64,000 bases of DNA from Caenorhabditis elegans (taxonomy: Eukaryota > Nematoda > Chromadorea > Rhabditida > Rhabditidae), in assembly GCF_000002985.6 (NCBI RefSeq), contig NC_003279.8:124001-188000 (forward strand), read 5' to 3'. The notes under the pieces were generated by a model that saw only the letters and a program-made list of their open reading frames with translations, was not told the DNA's origin and made no database searches. Shown here piece after piece: positions 1 to 10,353 of this stretch; within the stretch, counting starts at the first letter, position 1, and each line of letters starts with the position of its first letter. The translations under genes and the position numbers were made by a program.

Positions 1-1039
1 GTCCCATAACATCTGCCAACCAATTTTTTCCAATTTTGCCACAATTTTTATTCAAAAAAGTGCATTGCAGCGGCAGGCATGCCTCACTCGTACACACACT
101 TGAGCATACAGGAAAAGCGAAAAAATCAGTGATTGTTTGGATTCCTGGCTCTTTCTAGGAAAAAAACTCTTCCATTTTTGTAGTGCACATCAAAATGATC
201 AAGCTGGTTAATTTTCAAGTGACTCCCAAAAAAATAACTGAGAAAGTTGCGTTTTAAAGTTTCTAGGCCATTGTGGGATTTCTAGGTAGGTTTTTGAAAA
301 TAGAAGACAGTCTTGCACTAAAGTTTTGATTAGGCTGTTAAATGATTTTTGTCAGTACGTTTTTTGGAACTTCGATTTTTGCCAAAAATTCCTTTTTTAG
401 TTTTTGTTTCAGTTTTTTGCAAATTTTTATTTCTTCCATATCTTACAACATTTAGAAGGTCTCAAAGTCTCTGATAGCCAAGAATTGACTCTAATGACGT
501 TATGAGCTCCGAGACTATTTTAACCTTTTTCCCTTTTAAGCATAAAATATATAAATATCAAAAATTTAATACAAAAACTTCTCGTTTCGAAACGTTTCGA
601 AATCCTCCAGTTAAAAAAAAATTAGATTACGGCATCGGAAAAATTGCGAAACTTTTGAATCTGAGGGATTTTCAATAGAGGGTCCCGCCAGGAATTTGAG
701 TTTTTAACAGTACCCTTTCCATCGTCCTTCCCGAAGCCCATTACATCATCATTAATTTTGCGACCTTTCTAAAAGCGGTCATGGGGGGGGGGACATGTGT
801 TTGTTGCATATACAGGGACCCCCCGCCACAACCACCGCAACTAGAGATAAAGATCTGCTGCACACAGACAGCTGGCACATGGATGGACAGAATGTCTCCT
901 TAATTTTACCGCCTATTTCATAATAATAAAAGTAGAACGGGGGGCAGAAAAGAGAATGATTGCGAAACCACCTGCTTGGCTGTCAGCGCATAAACTTTTC
1001 GGAAATTTTGGGTCCCACCACGCTTTTTTCGGTAACAAA

Positions 1040-2270
1040 TTTTGAGATTTCTCGATACACCATGATGTCTTTTGGTGGAATTTTGGGTTATCATGGCTAA
1101 TACAAAGCTTTAACGTGCCTTGAACTTTCGCAATTTGAACTTTTGGCCTTTACTTAAAAATTTCGATGGGGCTCTATAAGCCATGTGGTTTCGAACTTTT
1201 CCTGAAAATTTAGATTTTTGTTCATGCACCATGTTGTTTTTTTTTTGGAATAATTGAGGAATTCCTTACTTTTAAAGTAAAAAGTTTGGTGAGATCCATG
1301 TGTTTTCATATTATTCAGTTGGTAAATTATACAGATTATTGACTGAAGGTTAATTTTTTGTTGGGAAAATAAAAATCGCCAAAATCAATAAAATCGTATT
1401 TAGAAGTAGGGTTTCCATATAGGCGGTAAAAGGCTTGTCTGCCTGACAATAAGACGACCGCCGCTCGCCTCAATCCGCGGCGGAGGCAGGCAGGGTTCAG
1501 GTAGGCACTGAAACCGCGCCTGCTTACCATGATGTTCCGTTCTTGTCGATGCACCATGATAATTTTGGGTTACATTTTGAGCCTTTTCGAAAAATTAATG
1601 GTGGAAAATTTCAAGCTGAATTTTAATATTTATTTTTTTAACCGTATTGTGGGACATGCAAATGTCTTTCATTTTGTGTCCCTTCACTCTAACGTCTTCA
1701 GAATTTTCGAACTTCTCGATGCACCATAATGCTGTTTGGCGATAACTTTAGAGTAAGAATGGTAGCGATTTTTGCGATGCACCATGACGTTTTTATCGAT
1801 TTTCAGAAAAAAAATCACTCCGAGACCCAAATAGTTTCATTCTCGACGCACTATAACGTTTTCGAAGTAAATTTCAAAATTGCTTCTCGGAAAAGTTTTT
1901 TGAGACCTACATGCACCTTTAATCTTCTTTGGAAACTTTGGAATTTCCGCCGAATACTCTCATTTCAGTTGTTCTCGATGCACCATGATGGTATTTTTTT
2001 CAAATTACTTTTTTTTGATTTTTCCATGAGAGGACCAATATCTGTCTTTATAACGGCGCATTCTGTAACCAAATTTTGAAATTCCACGACATTCTGCTCT
2101 CATCGATTCAACATGATAATTTTAAAATGAAATTTAGCGATTTTTCGGGAAAAAAACAGTTTCGAGATTTTCTAGTTATTGGACACTCTGCACCTTGCTT
2201 ATTTGGAAATTACATTTTAAACCGACAACCCTTCAAAAACTGCTTTTCGTCGATGCACTATGAGTGCATA
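1040..2270. repeat. Degenerate array built on a CGATGCACCATGATG motif
   Basis: Variants of the motif CTCGATGCACCATGATG recur near 1053, 1223, 1546, 1711, 1775, 1837, 1976, 2096 and 2247. Spacing is irregular, about 60 to 170 bases, and the copies are often followed by a T-rich stretch and AATTTTGGGTTAC-like sequence. The copies are too diverged and unevenly spaced for a CRISPR array or a clean satellite. It looks like an old decayed minisatellite. Confidence 0.6.
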
Positions 2271-2844
2271 ATTTTGTGTAAATCGTGGTGGGCCTCTAAA
2301 AAAACCGAAAAAAAAAACGTATAAAACGCAAACAAATTGTTTTTGTTGTAATGTTGACACCAACAGATTCGGCGTGGAATATACGGAAGATCGGATTTCC
2401 AAAAAAACAACCGCTCTCCTGTTTTCGACGTTCCGCCGCTTTTTATGGGAGAAGTAGTATGTACCTTTAAGGGTACTGTAGCCCCTTGAATATTGGCCTA
2501 AAAGTGAAACTAGTGTTGCCAAAAAAAAACGAGATGACCAGTTTCAATATGTCATTTACATCTACACATTTCTAAAATCTCATTTTAAATTCCATTGTTT
2601 TCTCGTTTCTTCTGTCCCAAAGTACCGTATCCTCATCCTTCTACCACCTTAATTTGCATTTCTTCTTCCTTATTCACTCTTCTTCCCCTGGACGAAAAAT
2701 GTTGCACGACAACAACAAAAGAGACCCGCCCCCCACCATCGGTTTCTCTGAACCTCTAACTGTCCCCGCCCCCTTTTGGGAGCCCACTGTCTTTTCTTTT
2801 TTTCTTTGGTCGCTGATTATGACGGATCGTTTTTGTCGTTTTTG

Positions 2845-3163
2845 TATTACAGGAATACAAATTTCCCAAAACGCGTATTGCACAACATATTTGACGTGCA
2901 AAATATCTAGTAGCGAAAACTATAGTAACTCTTTAAATGACTTTTGTAGCACTGATGCCGATTTAATTAAATTATTTATTAACAGATAAAATATTAAAAG
3001 AAAACACGACAATTCAAAAAAATTCATTTCGTAAATCGAGCCCGTAAATCGACACAAGCGCTACAGTAGTCATTTAAAGAATTACTGTTTTTTCGCTACG
3101 AGATATTTTGTGCGTCAAATATGTTGCGCAATACGCATTCTTATAATTTTGTGTACCCGTAGT
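2845..3163. repeat. Foldback element, copy 1 of 3 (CTACAGTA family)
   Basis: The left arm (about 2845-2960) and right arm (about 3045-3163) are imperfect inverted copies containing CAACATATTTGACG, a TAGCGAAAACTA-like block and TTTAAATGACT. The same arm sequences recur at 7625-8045 and 10698-11022. There is no coding capacity. It is best described as a non-autonomous DNA element of the kind that is abundant in C. elegans. Confidence 0.7.
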
Positions 3164-3296
3164 ATATTTTTGTCTCTCTGATTTCCATTGCAATTTTTTA
3201 ATTCCATATTTTTTTGGTGACAAATTTCTCCGCTTATCAATTTTTTTTTCAACCACATAATTATTAACCCCAAAACATCGCAGATTTTCAGGTAAA

Positions 3297-6200
3297 ATGC
3301 CAGTCGTGAGCGTTAGACCTTTTTCTATGAGAAATGGTGAGCAATTTTTTTGAAGTTTTTTTTTGAAATTTTTAATTTTTCCAGAAGGCTTCTCAAACGG
3401 GCATAACACGTGGAACGACGCCGAATTTTGGAAACCGTGAGTTTTCGGCAAATAAGCTAACAGTCTAAGAAACACGAAAAAAAATCCAATTTTCTTTTCA
3501 AAATTCGTGATTTTCGGATGATTTTTGAACTTTTTGATTAATGTTCCCACTGAAAATCCTCCAAATCTCTAAAAATCCGCTTCTAAAAAAGCCTCAAATG
3601 GCCTTGCGAGAATAGACGGAATGTTCAAGGATGACTGGTATAAAATCGGCAAACGTGTTGCCATTCAAACAGAATATCTCGAAATTTCGCCTTCCTTTTT
3701 TTTAAGTGGGTCGGATATTTAACATACAGAAGAGAATAGGGAGAGAAAAGAGGGAAAAGAGGGGAAAAGTCTTCTTGGAAACAACCTCGAACCGCAATTA
3801 AGTTTTTGCCTCACCCTTCAATTTTCGTGAGAAAGTTAAAAATCCAAATTTTTTTCTCCTTTTTTAAAAAAAGATTTCCTCCTCAAAAATTCAAAGGATC
3901 GAATTTTTTGTTACACGCCTGCCTCCTTTTTATTACCCTTGTTCTTGATCGCAACCTCTTTTCTAGATTACTTGAAAAAATGCGCTATTTTTTTTCCTTT
4001 TTCAACAGAGTCAATTTCAAAGGTGCTGTGGAAAAAGTTTCGGTTTTTTTTTGCAAAAATAATCGAAATTTGTTCGTTTATACTGCTTAAAAAATGACCA
4101 AAATTTCAAGTAATTCATTCGAAAAATCGATTTTTTTGAAATATACAAAAATTTTCAATTTTTCATATCTGAAAACACAATTTTTTCGATTTTTCATTTT
4201 TCTTGGAAAAAACACAAAAAAAAACTGTATTTAATTTCCCACTTAATACTACGATATCCAAGCCCCGCCTCCGCGTATTGTACGTGAACACGGCGGCCCA
4301 AAATTACACACTATCTCACACACGTTAAATGAGTGATACCGTACTCTCTCTGTTTTTTCTTTCATTTTTTCGGCGCCGAAAATTTTCAATTTTTGGTGGT
4401 TCTTTTGGCGGGATTTTTCGGATTTTTGTCGCGTTCACACACACACACCAGTTGGTGTTGCCTGTCGTCACCCACCCGCCCCACTCTTTGTCCGTGTACT
4501 GCTTTGCCATTTGTGCGCGCGTACCGCTGCCCGTCTGTCTTTCTCATCATATGCGCCTCGTTTTGTCGCTTTTTCTCCATTTGCCCTTCCTACATGGGTA
4601 CCTGCGGTTTTCATCGAAAATATCCTTAAAAATTCCGAAAAACCTCTATTTTTCGATTTTTGAATCGATTTTCGCCCAAACATAACCATTTTTCAGAATG
4701 AAGGAAGAACAAATCGCCTATAAATTGCCAGGGGCTTGGTATTACGAGGAGGACACTGCCTCGTGCTCTCCAGTCAGCGATCCGGAGGATATTGCGCAGT
4801 TTCTCAACTACAGAACGTCGATAGGCGTGCAAAATGTCACAGAGTCCGTGGAAGTTCCGACGTCGGAGCATGTCGCCGAGATTGTTGGTCGTCAAGGTAA
4901 AAATTGCCTTTTTAGTCAAATCTACAGTTTCCACAAATTTTCAGGCTGCAAAATTAAGGCACTGCGCGCCAAGACCAACACCTACATCAAGACACCGGTT
5001 CGCGGAGAAGATCCAATTTTCGTGGTCACCGGACGCCTGGAGGACGTGAACGAGGCGAAACGAGAGATCGACTGCGCCGCCGAGCACTTCACACAGATCC
5101 GTGCGTCGAGAAGACATACACAAGGTAGGTGACCGTAGGCAGCCGGTTCCTGAGCGCCTTGTTCAGTTGTTCCAGGAGCCCATGCACCTGGACAGATCAC
5201 GAGCTATGTCAGAGTTCCGTTAAGAGTTGTCGGACTCGTCGTCGGACCGAAAGGAGCGACTATCAAGCGAATTCAACAGGACACCCACACGTACATCATT
5301 ACGCCGAGCCGAGAAAGGGAGCCCGTTTTTGAGGTAATTTTGTTGGAGAGCATAGAGTTTTGGAGCAAAATTCTCAGCAATTTCATGCTTTTTAACAAAA
5401 ACAGAGAAGTTTCTAGTTTCGGCTTAGAAAATACTGAAAATCGGCTTTTCCATGGCATATATCGTGCTGAAAATCTACTTTTGACTGAAAAATTCAAGTT
5501 TATGACTAAGAAAAGTTAGATAATTAGACCATGCTATTATTTCATAATATTGGTCCAATTTTTGTTGCTTTGCTGAAAATTAACAAAATTTAAAAATCGG
5601 CGGGGTTTCTGAAATATTTCTGTATAAAAACCGATTTCAACTCCAATTTTCCTCGATTTTTACATATAAGTAATCTAGAAAAATTGTAAAATGGGGAGAA
5701 TTCATAAGAAAATCGGCTGTTTTGTAGCAAAGTTTGTAAATATATCATTCTGAAAGTCTCAGCGATAACCGTGATTCTAGAAAACCTCATCAGGATTTGA
5801 TTTCTGCGACACACTTCTCTCGAGTTTTACATAGAAGTTGTTCATTACAAATTTCTATTTTTAAGGTCCCCATTACCATTGTCAATCTTTCATTCCGATT
5901 ATTTGTTTTTCCTCGTCACTGCAAGAAGGGGAGCCTAATGCCTAGACAGAGACAGAAAACACATGTGTGTTTGTAAGTGTCTGGTGTGATATACCCAATT
6001 CTTTTCGGCCGTCTCTTGTTTTCTTCCTGACACCGAGTTTCGAGCGATTTTCGAGGTCGTACAGTTGTGAATTGGCTGCCACTGCTGTGGCAAACAAACA
6101 AAAACAATCAAACTTGTGCGGAATTGATATTCTAAAGAGAATAAAGAGCAACCATGGGCGCCGAAACGAGCAGCGGAAGGGCTTGTGACCTCTTGGTGTG

Positions 6201-9200
6201 AATTTTAAACGGTTTCCTTCCATCCGAAATGCTAAAAATTCCTCGGGAGCCGTTTAGGGTCTTCACTGAGAGATGATGATTAGAATCTTTTAATTTGGTA
6301 GAATTCCCCCCGCGGGACCGATTAATGTTGCATGTCGTCTTCTTCTTCTTGGCAGCAAAATATCATTGTTGATGAGATATCTCAGTTTGATGCTCAATGA
6401 CGCCTTGAGAAACATCCAGCACACAGTAGATTAGTCGAATTACCGATGGATGGGGCCGCCCGGGTTTTTGGAGCCAAGAGTCACGCGATGGGGAGTCCAC
6501 ATACACACGCACCAACTCTTTCATTCCATCTAACAGGGTAGTAGGGTGAAGAAAAGGGGGGGGATCGCGATGACAAAGAGACTCAATTAATTAAATGACC
6601 GGGGCGGGCGCCAAATTGCACATATGCTTGGTTTTATTGCACCGTTGGCTCAGGGAGAGCAACATTTTGTGGCAGCACCAGGGGTACTTCAAAATGACGA
6701 ACAAAGGTCGTTGTTGTTTCTATAGGAAGGCTTCCGAACTTTTGAACAGTAATCAGATCATATTAGGGTTATGTAATTGACGGTTTTGACCGTATGTGTC
6801 TATAGATGCGTGTGTGTGTGTGTGTGTGGCGACATAAATTACCGTATCCGCATGGCCTTTTTCCTCCTTCCTCACAATGGTAATTATCATCCCCCACTAC
6901 TCTGGGTCGCCGGACGAACTGTGAATGTGTTGACAGTGCGGGCCCACTAGTACATGACATCTTGCCCCGGTGCGGTGCGCTCATCGTTATTCCTCCCAAT
7001 TTAGTTGTCCGTTTGACACAAATGCCTCCGGTACCCTGGACGAGACAAGGAGGTGATGGATTTGCCAGGCGGGGAAGGAATTACATGATGTTTGGGAGAA
7101 TATGAGGGAAAGGTACAGAAGCTTCACCTCGGATATTATATGCGTTCTAAAAAGACCAATTGTCGTTTTTGTTCGTGGCTCAAATGAATAATTGGTATGG
7201 AAATATAGAAAAATGTCCGACTAGTTTGGTAATAGAATTGTTTCGTTTTGAACATTTCAAAAATACCTCAAATAGTGCACTTGAGATCTTTGTTGAATTT
7301 TCAAAGGTTTTATTTTCAGATAAATTGAGCATTTTCCATACTTATAAAATCAATTTTTGGTTCAAAAACTTCTAATTTTCTCACCGAAAAAGTTCTCACA
7401 AGACAGTGACAGAGGTCGCGTGTCGTTTTGATATCCATCTCGATAATCAGAGATTGTGATCTATGCCTCAATGACACAGTTCCGCGAAGGAGTCCGAGAA
7501 AAACGTACAAAATTGGGGAAAAATATTGGAAATAACATTTATTGAAAAATTAAAAAAAAAACATAAACTATTTAAATTCACAAAAATTCGGAAGCATATT
7601 TCCTATAATGAAAACAAAAAATTCTGAAAATGTGTACTGCACAACATATTTGACGCGCATAATCTCTTGTAGCAAAAACTACAGTAATTCATAAAATTGA
7701 CTACTGTAGCGCTTGTTTTGAGTTACGTGCTCTACGAAATGAATTTAAATAATTTATCGATGGAAAAATAATTTTAAGCAGAAAATGAGAAAATAATATG
7801 AAGAAACAAAAAGAAATTCGAGTTACGTGCTCTAAGAAATGAATTTAAAAAATTTATCGATGGAAAAATATTTTTAAGAAGAAAATGAGAAAATAATATG
7901 AAGAAACGAAAAGAAATTCATTCGAAAATCGAGCGCGTAAATCCAGAGCTACAGTAATCAGTGAAAGAATTACTGTAGTTTTCGCTACTAGATATTTAGT
8001 GCGTCAAATATGTTGCGCAATACACATTTCTGGAATTTTGTGTTTCCGTAATAAAATAAGTTTTTTGCGAGAACTACAAAAATATAACTATTTCTATTCC
8101 AGGTGACCGGCCTCCCACATAACGTCGAGGCTGCCCGCAAGGAGATCGAGACGCACATCTTCCAGCGAACCGGAAATCTTCCAGAAACCGACAATGACTT
8201 TGCCGGACAGTTGGCCGGTGTCTCGTTGATGGTGCAGAAGCAGCAACAGGCTCAACAACAAATGCAGGAGGCTCAGCAACAATCGATGTTCTATCGAAGA
8301 GCATTCGGCAACAGTAATCCGTTCAATCAGAAGGAGATGTCGTCGTCGCCATTCGGAATGGAGAGCTCGTTGGGATTGGACGCGTTGCTCCGCAGTTTCC
8401 CATCGATGCGTAGTTCGTTGACTCCGGAATCTCTTTCCGGTACTGGACTGTCTTCTCGTCCATCGTTGGGAGGAGGACAATCGGCGAAACAAGATCTGCC
8501 AACCTACGACTACTGGGGAACCAACAACTCGCTTAATGATATTATGGAGAACGGTAAGCTTTTTTTGCGAATTTTAATAAGAATTTTAAATGACAAATAA
8601 GGATTTTTCAGAAATTCTCAGCCGCAAGTACGATGCCCTGTCCGCATGGTCGTCGATGGGATTGGAGAAACGCGAGGAATCCCCAACCAATGGGTATATA
8701 TTTTTGAAGGAATTTTATAAATTTTTGAAATAAAACTAAAAATTGCAATTTTCCTTCAAAGTTCTAAATTTTTGAAAGAAAATTTGATTTTCCGCTAAAA
8801 AATTTAAAAAAAAAACAAGTTTTCGTGTTTTCCACTCGGAACCTGACGGCTTCTTATCAATTTTTTAAATAAAAAATAACGTTTCTAAAACTCAGAATGT
8901 TTAAAAAATTTCACATTAAAAAATTATTTTTCCGAAATCTTGAACCTATCCGTTTTTGAAAATAAAAAAGAGTAAAATCGTAGTTTTCTCTATAAAAATT
9001 ATAATTTTCATTTGAAATTCAAAAATTTTTAAATAAAATTGGATTTTGTCCGTCAGAAATCTATAAAAAGAAAATTTTTTTTGAACAATAAAAGAAAAAT
9101 TGTAATTTTCTTTTGAACTTCAAAAAAATATGTTTTTTTTCACATGCAAAAAATTGATTTTTTCAAAACCTCGTTTTTGAGAGAAAAAGGTGAAATTCCA

Positions 9201-9582
9201 ATTTTAAGAGGTAAAGTTAAATTTATTTATTTTATGAGAAAAACTTGAAATTTAAAGGAAAATTACTGAAATTTACAATTTATCATACATATTTTTTAAT
9301 TTCGACATATCTCGAAATATCAAGTCGTAAATTTTTTCCACAAAAGTGTGATATTCTCTTTAAAAACTAGAAAATTTCAATTGTAAATTTATGAAAAATC
9401 AAATTTTTTGCAGGCTCATGTCCTCCCTCAAAGGAACATCCGCCGGCTTCGGTCTTCTCAGCACAATCTGGTCTGGCGGAAACATGAATCTGAGCCCAGG
9501 ATCGTTGGCTTCAGCATCTGCCTCGCCGACTTCATCGACCTGCGATCACAACGATCATACTCTCGTGCCGATCAATGGATAA
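3297..9582 (+). CDS. mex-3: MEX-3, two-KH-domain RNA-binding translational regulator
   Basis: Exons: 3297-3336, 3385-3436, 4697-4896, 4945-5124, 5176-5333, 8103-8553, 8612-8693 and 9414-9582, giving 443 aa. Starting at the ATG at 4698 gives 412 aa, close to the published size of about 415 aa. KH1 carries the GRQG loop and ends near the exon 4/5 junction. KH2 carries GPKG and is interrupted by the 2.8-kb intron 5334-8102 just before VTGLPHN. A Gln-rich stretch (QKQQQAQQQ) and a Ser/Gly-rich tail follow. MEX-3 is known as a cytoplasmic, P-granule-associated repressor of maternal mRNAs such as pal-1 and as a guardian of germ-cell totipotency. The frame is continuous through all eight exons, which supports the upstream exons as a longer isoform. 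The gene identity rests on recognition of the protein. Confidence 0.93.
4690..4700 (+). promoter_or_regulatory. mex-3: Splice acceptor deciding the short MEX-3 start
   Basis: TTTTTCAG ends at 4696, one base before ATG 4698. It can serve as a cis-acceptor for the exon ending at 3436, which supplies CC so that CC+A completes a proline codon, or as an SL trans-splice site giving a very short leader and initiation at 4698. Both readings keep the KH domains in frame. Confidence 0.6.
6809..6828. repeat. (GT)n microsatellite in mex-3 intron
   Basis: A run of about ten GT units lies in the 2.8-kb intron. The surrounding part of the intron, about 6300-7100, is less AT-rich than the rest and has few A/T clusters, so it could hold regulatory sequence. 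No specific site could be identified. Confidence 0.75.
7625..8045. repeat. Foldback element, copy 2 of 3, with an internal tandem duplication
   Basis: The arms match the 2845-3163 and 10698-11022 elements: ACAACATATTTGACGCG at the left, and CGCTACTAGATATT followed by TGCGTCAAATATGTTGCGC at the right. The centre carries two tandem copies of a unit of about 99 bases starting GAGTTACGTGCTCTA (about 7721-7818 and 7820-7919) that differ at only a few positions, a recent local duplication. The element lies inside mex-3 intron 5334-8102, about 60 bases upstream of the acceptor. Confidence 0.75.
8694..9413 (+). other. Intron with phased A/T clusters (PATC-like)
   Basis: The intron between mex-3 exons 7 and 8 is dominated by runs of AAAA and TTTT recurring roughly every helical turn, for example AATTTTATAAATTTTTGAAAT and similar blocks along the whole intron. 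Periodic An/Tn clusters are known in C. elegans introns of germline-expressed genes and resist silencing, which fits a maternal gene. The 10-bp phasing is judged by eye, not computed. Confidence 0.45.
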
Positions 9583-10230
9583 GCTGTGGATCCATTCATC
9601 ATTCCATTACTATCGTGTAGACTCTCATCTAGCAAAAACCCATCCTCAACGAGTTCCAAATTCATCTTTCCATTCTTTAAAAGACTCTTTTTCCCATTTT
9701 CTACTTTGTTCATCGGTGTACGAGTCCCTCCATTCCCATTTTCTCACCTCTTTACTACATTACTAGAACACACAAAAATCACCATCATTCTCACCCCAAA
9801 ATCCTAGACAAAAAAAACGAAAAAAATCACATATATTTATATATAACTATTATTATTTGTTATTCATATTTTTGAAATATCTATATTATATATATTTATA
9901 TATGTAACCCATGCAGTCCCCCAATATATATTCCTACAGTAGGTTTTTTTGGAAAATCTGTAACTTTCTCTATTATTCTTTTTTGCATTATGATAGGACG
10001 ACCAACTCATGTTTTAAACAAAAATTATATATATTATAAGGATTTCCTCTTTTCTCTCTATCTCTCACCTAGTGTTTAACTCCCAATTTTCCCCCTCTCT
10101 ACTACGCACAACTAACGGAGAATTGAGAGGCCTTTTATATTTATAGCACCTCTTTATAATTAAAAACTCGAGTGATCCCCACCTCACCCATCAAATTTAT
10201 CGTATTTTGTAAAAGTTCTGATATATTCCA
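9583..10230 (+). promoter_or_regulatory. mex-3 3' UTR with possible STAR/GLD-1 sites
   Basis: After the stop there is a long AU-rich, UC-rich region without an open frame. AACTCAT at 10004-10010 and AACTAAC at 10110-10116 match the known GLD-1 (STAR-family) consensus of the form UACU(C/A)A. GLD-1 is known to repress mex-3 mRNA through its 3' UTR. A TATATA-rich block lies at 9825-9905. No classical AATAAA was found. An acceptor-like TTCCACAG ending at 10233 marks the likely start of the next transcript. Confidence 0.45.
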
Positions 10231-10353
10231 CAGATTTTGGTGTATGTGAATGAAGCGATTCGTGTCGTCTCTCCATATTCTGGTATCCATAGCAACTCCC
10301 CGAGCTTTTGGCTCACTCGCGCACGCCCTATACTATACCTTTACTATTATTAA

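Larger units (their letters stand above)
1..3290. other. Gene-free, repeat-rich DNA upstream of mex-3
   Basis: No spliced coding model could be built here. Open frames are short and composed of AT-rich low-complexity sequence. It holds a ten-base G run at 783-792, a degenerate repeat array (about 1040-2270) and a foldback element (about 2845-3163), annotated separately. The last kilobase probably contains the promoter of the long mex-3 transcript, because an SL-type acceptor lies at 3285-3291. Confidence 0.6.

Noticed and set aside
1040..2270. Possible CRISPR-like repeat-spacer array
   Set aside because: The genome is a nematode's, the repeats are imperfect, spacing is irregular and no cas-like genes exist.
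8094..8492. 132-codon frame antisense to mex-3 exon 6
   Set aside because: It mirrors the Ser/Gln-rich coding exon of mex-3; the sense strand has domain and splice evidence, so this is a shadow frame.
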